A stretch of DNA of 64,000 nt, taken from positions 366,938 through 430,937 of the forward strand of contig CAKQTG010000002.1 of NCBI GenBank assembly GCA_934276735.1. The letters are read 5' to 3'. Under the pieces are notes generated by a model, which worked only from the letters and a program-made list of their open reading frames with translations, was not told the origin of the DNA and searched no databases. This DNA is from an uncultured Alphaproteobacteria bacterium (GTDB lineage Bacteria; Pseudomonadota; Alphaproteobacteria; Rs-D84). Position numbers and translations under genes: made by a program. Numbering within the stretch: the stretch's first letter is position 1; every line of letters starts with the position of its first letter. Below are positions 1 to 8,458 of this stretch, in pieces.

Positions 1-1638
1 CGCGAATTGCAGTTCGTCGCCTTCTTTGAATTTTAAATCCAGCGAATTCAGGTCCAGTGCTCCCTTGGCCGCGCGAATCCAACCCATCGTGGACAAGATG
101 ATGGTCAGTGGTTCTTTTTCAATAAATTCATCGGCATTTACGACGATTTCTTCGGTCTGTTCCGCCCATGTGGTGCGACGACGCCCCAGTGCGGTCTTTT
201 TATCATACCGCTTTTTAATGTCACTAAACCATGCCTTTAACTGGTCACGCTGCATCTGGTCGGATGCCAGCAATTCCTGTAACTGTTTCTGTTCCGCCAA
301 CAGCGCTGCATCCTCGCGACGTATTTCCATTTCTTCCAGTTTACGCAGACTGCGCAAGCGGGTGTTCAAAATCGCCTCTACCTGAACCTCGGTCAACTTG
401 AATTCAGACACCAGGACGGATTTTGCGTCATCTTCAGTTCTAATAATTTCAATGACACGGTCCAGATTCAAATACACAATCAGTAATCCGCCCAAGATTT
501 CTAGACGACGTTCAATGTTCCCTAAACGCCAATTCGTCCGACGAACCAGGACATTTTTCTGATGCGCAACGAATTCACGCAACACGTCCCCAATACCCAT
601 CACACGCGGCGCGCCATTTGAATCAATGACGTTGAAGTTCATATTAAACCGATATTCTAAATCGGTCATCGCGAACAAGTGCGCCATCATCTTGTCTAAT
701 GGGACATTACGACTTTTTGGTGTAATGACAATACGAACATCGGTTGTTGATTCATCAACAATATCGTCAACCAGTGGTAATTTGCGTGCATCAATCAGGC
801 CGGCGATTTGTTCAACCAGTTTGGATTTCAGCAAACCGTATGGGATTTCGGTGATAACCACCTGCTCGGCCCCGCGGTCCAGTTTTTCAATTTCCCACTT
901 TGCACGAATACGAAATGCCCCGCGACCTGTTTCATAGTTTTTAACGATTGTGTCGAAACTGTCAATTAAAACACCGCCCGTTGGAAAATCAGGCCCAATC
1001 ATTTTCTTCATAATCTGGGCCGTGGTCGCGTCCGGTTTATCCACCACCAGGTTCAGGGCATCACAAACCTCGGCCACGTTGTGGGTCGGAATATTTGTCG
1101 CCATACCAACCGCGATACCCATACCGCCGTTCGCCAGCAAATTCGGAAACGCCCCCGGCATAACGACCGGTTCGGTTGTGGTGCCGTCAAAATTCGGCAT
1201 CATATCAACACTGTTTTCGTCAATGCCATCCATAATCAGCATGGCCGCATCAGTCATCTTGGATTCAGTGTAACGATACGCGGCCTGGGGGTCACCGTCA
1301 ATATTACCAAAATTCCCCTGGCCATCAATCAGCGGGTACCGAACCGAAAAATCCTGGGCCAGGCGAACCATCGCGTCATAGACCGAGCTGTCCCCATGGG
1401 GGTGATAGTGACCCAGCACGTCGCCGACCACCGTCGCGCATTTGCGAAACGCCGCCGCAGGCGATAATTTCTGACGCAACATAGAATATAAAATACGGCG
1501 ATGTACCGGTTTCAGTCCGTCGCGAACATCCGGCAGTGCGCGCGATACAATCGTGCTGACCGCGTATGACAAATACCGCTGTGACAATGCATCAGACAGT
1601 TGTTGTGATTCAATATTTTCAATAATTTCCTTGCTCAT
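1..1638 (-). CDS. parC: DNA topoisomerase IV subunit A (ParC), 3' end outside window
   Basis: Type IIA topoisomerase breakage-reunion subunit, which with ParE decatenates daughter chromosomes. The first 546 codons are present and the C-terminal end lies off the left edge. The N-terminal winged-helix block has the conserved LPDVRDGLKPVHRR run, the HYHPHGDSSVYDAM helix (quinolone pocket Ser84 and Asp88, sensitive-type) and the catalytic tyrosine Y123 in AYRYTE. ParC is preferred to GyrA because of the wording VRLAQDFSVRYPLIDGQGNFGNIDGD-like region, which fits alphaproteobacterial ParC, but the C-terminal domain that would settle this is missing. The ATG start is preceded by a CGGGGAA stretch. 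Confidence 0.87.
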   Translation of the reverse strand, partial: MSKEIIENIESQQLSDALSQRYLSYAVSTIVSRALPDVRDGLKPVHRRILYSMLRQKLSPAAAFRKCATVVGDVLGHYHPHGDSSVYDAMVRLAQDFSVRYPLIDGQGNFGNIDGDPQAAYRYTESKMTDAAMLIMDGIDENSVDMMPNFDGTTTEPVVMPGAFPNLLANGGMGIAVGMATNIPTHNVAEVCDALNLVVDKPDATTAQIMKKMIGPDFPTGGVLIDSFDTIVKNYETGRGAFRIRAKWEIEKLDRGAEQVVITEIPYGLLKSKLVEQIAGLIDARKLPLVDDIVDESTTDVRIVITPKSRNVPLDKMMAHLFAMTDLEYRFNMNFNVIDSNGAPRVMGIGDVLREFVAHQKNVLVRRTNWRLGNIERRLEILGGLLIVYLNLDRVIEIIRTEDDAKSVLVSEFKLTEVQVEAILNTRLRSLRKLEEMEIRREDAALLAEQKQLQELLASDQMQRDQLKAWFSDIKKRYDKKTALGRRRTTWAEQTEEIVVNADEFIEKEPLTIILSTMGWIRAAKGALDLNSLDLKFKEGDELQFA

Positions 1639-1990
1639 TTCCCCGAAAATTTAGAACATTTGAAAAAAAATAACAACAGAAAAAATCCTTTATTTTCACA
1701 CAGCGGAAAAAATTCATTAAAAATTTTAACATTTTTTTAATTTTTTACTTGAAATTTATTTCGCACATAACTATTATATGTATATACAAACTTTGGTTCC
1801 CTTTTTGGGCGGGCTGTCGGTAACACAAAAATGGCAAGTCGGGGCGGTTTGGTTATACCAAATTGTCTGAATGTACATCGCGAACTGATTTTTTATCGCG
1901 GTGAACCAATCAAAAAAAACGTAACACAAGATGACATATAACGACATATTTCGGTCGGAAATGTCTGTTTGATTGCAAAGAGGTAAAGAA
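1639..1990. promoter_or_regulatory. Divergent intergenic region, parC / exported protein
   Basis: About 350 bases, A+T-rich, separating the minus-strand parC from the plus-strand exported protein gene. It must carry both promoters. No palindrome or known operator stands out. ORFs crossing it look like chance. Confidence 0.4.
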
Positions 1991-3136
1991 ATGAAGATAA
2001 AGACAGTTATTCCATATTTGCTGGCAATGTCTGCATTTTCAATCCCGGCATCACCACGTGCGCAAAACGATGTTACCCGCGATGACGATAACATTGCGCG
2101 CCCACGCCTGGAAATTCCGGCAGAATTGAAAAACAAAGTTGCCATGAACACCAATACAGCCAACCTGTTTGTGCCGGCATTGGACATGAAGTATGATATA
2201 CAGGTTATGGATAATAAATACCTGGACGACAAGGCTGATGAACTGGTTGACGCGTATATGAGCAATATGTTGGATGCGCAACAGCGTTTGGGCCCAATGT
2301 TGGGCAAGCGCGGTTATCGCGCGGCGGTGCTGCGCGAATTGCCGGGCGCACCGGTTGGCCATCACTGCGTTTTTGGTCAATACACCCAATTGGCACGCGC
2401 ATTACAGGAAATGGGCGACACACTGACAATCGTTCCACACGATGCCAGCCGTGCATGCACATCGTTCAAGGCACTGATGAAGAAAAAATATTCAGGTCCA
2501 GAATTTGCGGGCGCAATTCACCAGGGACGCATGTATGAAACCGATGCGGAATACGACGCGGCGTTAAATCGTTACCTGGCGGCACAAAAAATTACGCCAA
2601 AAACAAATGCATCTGTCCGTATCAAGGCAGAACAGGAATTTGCGCGCAGCAATTTTTCAGCCGACGAATTGTCACCGGGATCTATGATGCTGGTCCGAAA
2701 TGGCGGTCACCTGATTATGTATTTGGGTCGTGGTCGCGTCGTCAATGGCCACTTTGTCGCGGATAAAAACGGTCGCCATATGTATGTTGGCCACAACCGT
2801 GAACGTATGGGCGATTTGATTGAAACATGGGGAACACGCAACATTTTCGCGTCTGATACACGCAAGATTGCACGCGTCTTGTATTCCCAAGAATGGCGCA
2901 AGATTGAAAATCTGAGTGATTCAGATTTGTTGCAATATGTTGCACCAAAGCCAGACACACGTGGCCACTTGGCGGGCGCATCACGTGAAGAATTGTTAAA
3001 ATTGGCACGTGAACGCTATTTCCGCCAGGCACTGCCAACCCAGCCACAAAACCAGGGTCGTGGCGCACTGGCCATGAACGAAGCGTCCCAGGATAACACG
3101 ATGACTATCCTGCAAATGTCCCAGCGGACAATATAA
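1991..3136 (+). CDS. Exported protein with Cys/His pattern, unknown function
   Basis: The 381-residue product begins with a cleavable signal peptide (MKIKTVIPYLLAMSAFSIPASPRAQ region). The ATG at 1991 is chosen because GAGGTAAAG lies just upstream and the signal peptide starts there; the six upstream in-frame codons add nothing. The mature protein has an early Cys in HHCVFGQYTQLARAL and a later GGHLIMYLGRG / NGHF segment, spaced as in papain-fold NlpC/P60 or CHAP amidases. A cell-wall or effector-like amidase is possible, but the family was not truly recognised. It stands alone with its own terminator. Confidence 0.6.
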   Translation: MKIKTVIPYLLAMSAFSIPASPRAQNDVTRDDDNIARPRLEIPAELKNKVAMNTNTANLFVPALDMKYDIQVMDNKYLDDKADELVDAYMSNMLDAQQRLGPMLGKRGYRAAVLRELPGAPVGHHCVFGQYTQLARALQEMGDTLTIVPHDASRACTSFKALMKKKYSGPEFAGAIHQGRMYETDAEYDAALNRYLAAQKITPKTNASVRIKAEQEFARSNFSADELSPGSMMLVRNGGHLIMYLGRGRVVNGHFVADKNGRHMYVGHNRERMGDLIETWGTRNIFASDTRKIARVLYSQEWRKIENLSDSDLLQYVAPKPDTRGHLAGASREELLKLARERYFRQALPTQPQNQGRGALAMNEASQDNTMTILQMSQRTI

Positions 3137-3138
3137 AA

Positions 3139-3166
3139 AATGCGCCAATGGCGCGTTTTTTATTTT
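3139..3166. terminator. Intrinsic terminator, bidirectional
   Basis: GCGCC-AAT-GGCGC stem flanked by an A run on the left and a T run on the right, between convergent genes. It serves the exported-protein gene and probably zapA on the other strand. Confidence 0.8.
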
Positions 3167-3173
3167 TATAATT

Positions 3174-3452
3174 TTACTGTGCAATCTTATGTTTTATCTC
3201 GCGAATCCGGGCCAGGATTTCACGCAAATCTGCATCCGTTGCGGCGGGCGCGGGGCGATTGTGCACCTCGTCCGCCAGAACAATGCACAGTGTTGCCAGC
3301 AGTGCACTTTCAGGCAATGGCCCGATTTTATCCAAAATTTCGCGTGCACGGGCATCAACCATCTTGCCCAGTTCAATCAGGCGCGCCTCTTGTCCATCTT
3401 CGCACCCCATTGGATAGTTTTTATTTACAATTGGTATTGAAACAACACTCAT
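3174..3452 (-). CDS. zapA: Cell division protein ZapA
   Basis: 92 residues, the usual ZapA size. It has the N-terminal VSIPIVNKNYPMGCEDG strand pair and the EARLIELGKMVDARAREI helix typical of ZapA, followed by a long C-terminal coiled coil. ZapA cross-links FtsZ filaments at the Z ring in the cytoplasm. Its ATG overlaps by four bases (ATGA) the stop of the upstream coiled-coil gene, so the two are translationally coupled, an arrangement common in alphaproteobacteria. Confidence 0.85.
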   Translation of the reverse strand: MSVVSIPIVNKNYPMGCEDGQEARLIELGKMVDARAREILDKIGPLPESALLATLCIVLADEVHNRPAPAATDADLREILARIREIKHKIAQ

Positions 3453-3658
3453 TTTAACTTCTTTAATATTGAAATTGATTTATCAATCATTTCGGTTGCG
3501 CGGGCGTTTTTATCGCGCAGCGTGCGCACCTGTTCGGTTAAAATCGCCACTTCCAAATCTGTTTGTTTGCCGGCCGCAACCGCCGTCCCGCGCAGGCGGG
3601 CCGCCGCCTCTTCTAACGCGTTTAATTCTGAAAAAATCTGCTGTTTTATATCTGCCAT
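3449..3658 (-). CDS. Small coiled-coil protein upstream of ZapA
   Basis: 69 residues, almost wholly helical with heptad-like repeats (SELNALEEAAARL, LEVAILTEQVRTLRDK). It overlaps zapA by ATGA. In alphaproteobacteria a short coiled-coil ORF (DUF4164-like) often precedes zapA, so a divisome helper, functionally like ZapB, is a reasonable inference from position. No catalytic motif is visible. Confidence 0.75.
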   Translation of the reverse strand: MADIKQQIFSELNALEEAAARLRGTAVAAGKQTDLEVAILTEQVRTLRDKNARATEMIDKSISILKKLK

Positions 3659-3740
3659 ACCCCCAGTTTAAGATATTTTTTATATGCGTTCAACACCAAA
3701 ATGTGATATAATGTTCCTGTTAAATTCATGGGGCATGCGT

Positions 3741-4832
3741 ATGAAAACAAAAATTATCTATATCTCTGGCAGTGAAGTTTTTGAAATGGCGGATATCCGC
3801 GCCGCTTTTGACGAGGTGCGAAGCGCGCTGGACCTGGGGGCGGACACGGTATTGTTCGGCGTTCCGGTGGATAATGATGACGCATTGGCACACGCCCCGA
3901 TGGCGAACGTGATCCCCGCAGGGGCCACAGTTACAGACGACGTGGTTATTCCAGAACCGACCCCAGTGTCAACGCCGGCCCCAGTAATTTCCGACGCGCC
4001 GACCATTGCGCCCGTCGTCACAGATGATGTTTCGGACCCGACACCCGCACCAAAGAAAAAATCACGTGGCCGCCCGGCCAAGGCAACCAAGCTTGCCCCA
4101 GATACAAATACCGACGATGTTGTGACACCGGTTGCGGCCGACGCCCCAGCGGATGTCCAGGACGCCCCCGTTGCGCCGGTTGCATCAATATTATCTGTCC
4201 TGAAATCAAAACCGGCCGATGACACGGTGGCCCCTGCCCCAGAATCAGATGTCGTCACCCCGGTGGACGCAACCCCAGAAATTGTTGACGTCGCGCCCGC
4301 GGCGGATATGGTTGCCGAAACAGTTACCGTTACCACGGCCACTGTCACAGATGACGCGGTCCCGACAGACGACACACCAATTGCCGATGTGACCGACGAC
4401 ACAATCGCCGATATGATTACCGATGACGCGCCGGACGCACCAATTGAAAAAACACTGGAACAGTTATTGGAAAGCATGACCCCCCTGCGCGAGGATCATA
4501 ATGAAACCGCACCCGATACCGCCCCGGTCGATACAGATGATGAAATCGTAATGTCTGACGACATTGCACCGGCGACGACAGATGGTGATACGGACGCGAC
4601 ACTGGAACAATTGGCAACCGAATTTGCCGAAAACCAGGACAAAATTCCCGCCGCCCCAAAGAACGAAGGCCGTGGAAAAATCGGCAAACTGAAAAACATT
4701 TTGCCATTTAAAAAGGCCCGTCGTGATGACACGGGACTGATGGGCGACCTGTTTGGATGGGCGGGTATTGCCGCAAACGATGACGATTTTTCAATGCCGG
4801 GATTCTTTACCGGTGTTGCGTCAAAAAAATAA
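3741..4832 (+). CDS. Acidic, largely disordered protein of unknown function
   Basis: 363 residues. An ordered-looking N-terminal 50 residues (KTKIIYISGSEVFEMADIR, then a helix and VLFGVPVD) is followed by about 250 residues rich in Asp, Thr, Ala, Pro and Val with no hydrophobic core, broken by one basic KKKSRGRPAKATK patch near residue 95. The last 55 residues become basic then hydrophobic (KIGKLKNILPFKKARR, DLFGWAGIA). Start 3741 is chosen because GGGG lies about 7 bases before it. The upstream extension is unlikely. The next gene begins 14 bases downstream, so the two are probably co-transcribed. Family not recognised. Confidence 0.7.
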   Translation: MKTKIIYISGSEVFEMADIRAAFDEVRSALDLGADTVLFGVPVDNDDALAHAPMANVIPAGATVTDDVVIPEPTPVSTPAPVISDAPTIAPVVTDDVSDPTPAPKKKSRGRPAKATKLAPDTNTDDVVTPVAADAPADVQDAPVAPVASILSVLKSKPADDTVAPAPESDVVTPVDATPEIVDVAPAADMVAETVTVTTATVTDDAVPTDDTPIADVTDDTIADMITDDAPDAPIEKTLEQLLESMTPLREDHNETAPDTAPVDTDDEIVMSDDIAPATTDGDTDATLEQLATEFAENQDKIPAAPKNEGRGKIGKLKNILPFKKARRDDTGLMGDLFGWAGIAANDDDFSMPGFFTGVASKK

Positions 4833-4846
4833 AATGATATGCACGT

Positions 4847-5419
4847 ATGGAAATTGAAACAATTTTTAGACTGCTGAAAAATTCCGGATTTAATGTTCTG
4901 GGCACTGATGGCACGAACGTTTATCTGGAAGATCCGTCGTGCATTCTGCGCAGCTTCCAAACATTTGTTGAATACGCATGGACAATTATTTTCATCCTGA
5001 CGGCGTTGCTGTTGTTTGGATGGGCGATATCCATGATTCGCGGGTCAAAGCACGATATTTTCACCAAGCTGCGTAATTTAATACTGATTTTTGGTGTGCT
5101 GTCGGCGGCGGGCCCGATAATCAATCTGATTTATGGCGACGATTTATTTGCACGCGGGTGCCGCACCATCACGGTCAGCACCGCCGAATTAAACCGCCTG
5201 TTGGATGCGCGCAAGGCGACATTGCAACCAGACCAAACCGATTTATACGAAGATATGCAGATTTCTGACACCGGTGCAATCCAGGCCGAAACGCCATATG
5301 CCGACGCGCCATTGCCGTCCGCGGGCGACGCCGAAGAAGTCACCGTCACAGTATCGGACGACACAAATGTCGCAATCAATCCCCGCCCGGCCAATACCAG
5401 TGGTGGCGCGGTCAAATAG
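4847..5419 (+). CDS. Inner-membrane protein, two TM segments, unknown function
   Basis: 190 residues. Two hydrophobic spans lie at about residues 42-62 (AWTIIFILTALLLFGWAISM) and 78-95 (LILIFGVLSAAGPIINLIY), followed by a C-terminal hydrophilic tail with Asp, Thr and Pro. The layout superficially resembles small subunits of secretion or conjugation channels, but no family signature is visible. It lies 14 bases after the acidic disordered protein gene, so the two may work together. Confidence 0.6.
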   Translation: MEIETIFRLLKNSGFNVLGTDGTNVYLEDPSCILRSFQTFVEYAWTIIFILTALLLFGWAISMIRGSKHDIFTKLRNLILIFGVLSAAGPIINLIYGDDLFARGCRTITVSTAELNRLLDARKATLQPDQTDLYEDMQISDTGAIQAETPYADAPLPSAGDAEEVTVTVSDDTNVAINPRPANTSGGAVK

Positions 5420-5440
5420 CCAAATCGCGATGTTTCTGAT

Positions 5441-6121
5441 TTATTTCAACAGTAACAAATCACGTGCCGAATAAACAATCGTACCAGATACGACCAGATG
5501 GTCATACAATTCAATACCGACCGCGTTCAGTAATTCTTGGACCTGGGTTGTGATTTCAATATCGTCCTGGGAAAATGAATGGCCCGCCGTTGGGTGATTA
5601 TGCACCATAACAACACTGCGCGCATTCAGGACCAGCGCACGCTTTAAAATCTCGCGCGGATAGACCGATGATTCATCACGCGTGCCACGGGTGTGCACCT
5701 CGTCCGACAATAACCGATAATCCACGTCCAGATACAGGGCGTGCACCTCTTCCACGGTTTTGCCCGACAATTGCGCCTTGCAATAATTCGCCAATGTGCG
5801 GCGGTCGTGAAATATAGATTGAATTTTCATATCATCGCGATAGCCAATAATCATCAGTTGATTTATCGACTTGATAAAAACCGCGGTGTTCTGCCCCATG
5901 CCAGGAATTTCGGTCAATTTATCAATTGGCGCGGCCAACACTGCCCCAACGCCACCAAACTTTGCAACCAACGTATGTGCCAATGGCCGCACATCACGAC
6001 GCGGAATCGCATAACCTAATAATAATTCCAGTAATTCATAATCCGCTAATCGCCCGTCCAAAAATTTTTGACGCAGGCGTTCGCGATGCCCAGTATGAAA
6101 AGATGTATCCGCCCCAGACAT
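5441..6121 (-). CDS. radC: RadC family JAB-domain protein
   Basis: 226 residues, standard RadC length. An N-terminal helix-hairpin-helix-like part (GHRERLRQKF, LLLGYAIPRRD) leads to the JAB/MPN domain with the metal motif HNHPTAGHSFSQDD, the HxHx7SxxD signature of zinc-dependent MPN+ proteins. The family's cellular role is unsettled despite its name. It follows map by 7 bases as the last gene of the lptE-holA-map-radC run. Confidence 0.9.
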   Translation of the reverse strand: MSGADTSFHTGHRERLRQKFLDGRLADYELLELLLGYAIPRRDVRPLAHTLVAKFGGVGAVLAAPIDKLTEIPGMGQNTAVFIKSINQLMIIGYRDDMKIQSIFHDRRTLANYCKAQLSGKTVEEVHALYLDVDYRLLSDEVHTRGTRDESSVYPREILKRALVLNARSVVMVHNHPTAGHSFSQDDIEITTQVQELLNAVGIELYDHLVVSGTIVYSARDLLLLK

Positions 6122-6128
6122 GGTCCCA

Positions 6129-6890
6129 TTAAATCATGCGTTCTGTGAATATGGTAACCCCATCTTCGGTAATCCCCAGGGTGTGTTCCCACTGGGCCGA
6201 CAGGCCACCATCAACCGTGCGTGCGGTCCAACCATCGGCATCAATTTTGCATTCGGCACGACCTGTGTTTATCATAGGCTCAATTGTAAACACCAGCCCC
6301 GGAACCATTTTTACCTTGTCCCAGATGGGGTCATAAAAGTGATATATTTGCGGGTCATCGTGCATAACCTTGCCAATACCGTGGCCAACGAAATCGCGCG
6401 ATATTGAAAAACCATGTGGTTTGACAACCGCCTCTATCGTTTTACCAATTTCTGATAATGGCACACCGGGCGCGCAAACTGCGATTGCCGCATTCAGTGC
6501 GTCCTGGCACGTTTGGACCAATTCACGCGCGCGCGGCGCAACGTTACCAATCATAAACATACGCGACATATCGCCATGAAACCCCTTGTATTCTGCGGTC
6601 AGGTCAACGTTCACAATATCGCCATCTTTTAATATACAATCATCACTGGGGATACCGTGGACAATAACATCATTGACCGATGTGCATATGCTTTTTGGGT
6701 ATCCTTCGTATCCCAGGTCTGATGAACGTGCACCATTTGCATGCAACCACGACGCGACCATACGGTCAATTTCACCAGTTGAAATTCCCGCCTGGATATA
6801 CGGTGTAATGTAATCAAAACAACGTGCGACCAAATCGCCCGACGCACGCAAACGTTTAAAATCCTTTGGGGCATATACAGACGCCAGCAT
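6129..6890 (-). CDS. map: Methionine aminopeptidase, type I
   Basis: 253 residues, usual length. It removes the N-terminal Met from nascent proteins in the cytoplasm. Metal-binding landmarks are visible: HGIPSDD, NVDLTAEYKGFHGDMSRMF (two Asp ligands), GHGIGKVMHDDPQI (His), FTIEPMINTG (Glu) and QWEHTLGITEDG (Glu). The ribosome binding site GGAGGAG sits inside the last codons of holA, five bases upstream, so map is coupled to holA. Confidence 0.95.
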   Translation of the reverse strand: MLASVYAPKDFKRLRASGDLVARCFDYITPYIQAGISTGEIDRMVASWLHANGARSSDLGYEGYPKSICTSVNDVIVHGIPSDDCILKDGDIVNVDLTAEYKGFHGDMSRMFMIGNVAPRARELVQTCQDALNAAIAVCAPGVPLSEIGKTIEAVVKPHGFSISRDFVGHGIGKVMHDDPQIYHFYDPIWDKVKMVPGLVFTIEPMINTGRAECKIDADGWTARTVDGGLSAQWEHTLGITEDGVTIFTERMI

Positions 6891-6895
6891 TTTAT

Positions 6896-7888
6896 TTAAC
6901 TCCTCCGCTTGTTTATAGACAACTTGAATGCCCGCATTGATAATTTTAGTGCGAAATCACGCAATAAAACCTCGCCCGGCATACCGGTTGTTCGTAATTG
7001 CTTTTCCAATTCGTTCAGTCGAATTAAAACCGCCGTAATTTCAGATTCCGGCCATATCTTGATTGCCTGGTTGAATTTTTCGGCCACTTTCCAGAACAGA
7101 CGCGGCAACTGGCCATCAACAACAGCAGTTTGTAATTTCTTGAAATGTGAATCCAAAACGCGCACCAGCATATTTGGCTCTGTGCCGACATACAATAATC
7201 GGTCCAGCGCCTGCATCGTTTGGGCAATATACCCAGCAGTCAGCGAATACACAAAATCATCCATATCGGCTGCCGCCGTATCAGGCAAACATTTTTCAAC
7301 ATCGTCCAGTTCTACAATTTTCTTGTCATCAACATATAATGCAATCTTTGCCAAAAAACCGCGTGTAATTCCACGGTCCCCCCCCATGTGCGATGTCATA
7401 TACGCCATGGCATCAGGGGTAATCTGTTGAATACCAGCATCGGCGGATAATTCGCGCCGTATCAATGCCGCCAGTGCCCGCGCATCATCGGTATAGCATG
7501 GCAAGGCCGCGATGTTGTCTGTGCCCTCGAATAAACTGCGCAGGCCGCCACCCGCACGCAAATCACCTGCACAAACAATAATCGTTGCGCACAATCCCGG
7601 GCACAGGACCAATTCAGAAATTGATTTCACCATACCGTCGGTCGCCCCAGAAATTATGACCAATTTGCGACCACCAAACATAGATGGGCTGCAACTCTCG
7701 GCAAACAGGGCGTCTTGTTTTTCACGCAATTCGTCCGCGTCCAGTGCAAATAAATTATCCTTGTCTATTTCCAGTTTTTCGGTTGCGCGGTCACAATATT
7801 CATCAACCTGGCCTGCATCAGGGCCATATATCAACACTGCACGAATTGTGCCAATGCCACTGTTAAAATCAGATTCCTTCCATTTCAT
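6896..7888 (-). CDS. holA: DNA polymerase III subunit delta
   Basis: 330 residues, in the range for HolA, the clamp-loader subunit that opens the beta clamp. It shows the RAVLIYGPDAGQVDEY beginning of the AAA+-like fold, FGGRKLVIISG, and the C-terminal bundle with LLRDFALKLS. It overlaps lptE as TAATG and is followed closely by map. lptE directly before holA is a classic proteobacterial order that supports both calls. Confidence 0.9.
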   Translation of the reverse strand: MKWKESDFNSGIGTIRAVLIYGPDAGQVDEYCDRATEKLEIDKDNLFALDADELREKQDALFAESCSPSMFGGRKLVIISGATDGMVKSISELVLCPGLCATIIVCAGDLRAGGGLRSLFEGTDNIAALPCYTDDARALAALIRRELSADAGIQQITPDAMAYMTSHMGGDRGITRGFLAKIALYVDDKKIVELDDVEKCLPDTAAADMDDFVYSLTAGYIAQTMQALDRLLYVGTEPNMLVRVLDSHFKKLQTAVVDGQLPRLFWKVAEKFNQAIKIWPESEITAVLIRLNELEKQLRTTGMPGEVLLRDFALKLSMRAFKLSINKRRS

Positions 7889-8364
7889 TATTTTACATCA
7901 GACGTTTCATCACGGGCGGTTTCGGCAATTGCACGTGTTCCGATTTTTTCTGCCAATACCGTAATTGTGTTTTTCACCGCGTTATTATATGACGCATTTG
8001 CCGCCACCAGATAGCGCACAAACGTGTATGATTCCGACGCACTTTCCGTGCCGCGCGCAATTTCAACATCGCCACGCGTCAGTGTGTAATCTGCGCGCAC
8101 GATGATTTCTTGCCATGTTGCGTCACCGGTTTGTTCCAGTGCCTTGTATTTCGTGTATGGTTCCGCCAGTGTGACAGTCAGTGTGTATTTTGCATTGCTG
8201 TCGTGCACGCCGCCAAATTTTGCGTTCAACGCATTACGCAATTCAATACCGTTTATCCCACTGATGGGGGCAACGTGAATATCAGTGTCTGCGCCGGCAA
8301 ACATTGGGCGAAATCCGCACCCTGCACATAACAATACGCATATAACAGCCAGAATTTTTTTCAT
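7888..8364 (-). CDS. lptE: LPS-assembly lipoprotein LptE
   Basis: 158 residues with a lipoprotein signal ending in the lipobox LCAGC near residue 16. The body matches the LptE pattern: GIELRNALNAKF, then alternating strands and a helical C-terminus. LptE plugs LptD in the outer membrane to insert lipopolysaccharide. Position just before holA supports the call. The start has AAAGGGCG upstream. It implies that the cell makes LPS or a related lipid. Confidence 0.82.
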   Translation of the reverse strand: MKKILAVICVLLCAGCGFRPMFAGADTDIHVAPISGINGIELRNALNAKFGGVHDSNAKYTLTVTLAEPYTKYKALEQTGDATWQEIIVRADYTLTRGDVEIARGTESASESYTFVRYLVAANASYNNAVKNTITVLAEKIGTRAIAETARDETSDVK

Positions 8365-8458
8365 AATTTTCGCGCCCTTTTTTGAATACCAGATGCGATT
8401 TCCTATTGCATTTTATCCTTATATTACCTAGACTTTTAATAAATCGCAAGAGGGAATG

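Noticed and set aside
1774..2389. Minus-strand ORFs across the exported-protein gene
   Set aside because: Shadow frames of a gene with signal peptide, ribosome site and terminator.
3136..3174. 6S RNA downstream of zapA
   Set aside because: That order is common in other bacteria, but only 37 bases separate zapA from the convergent gene.
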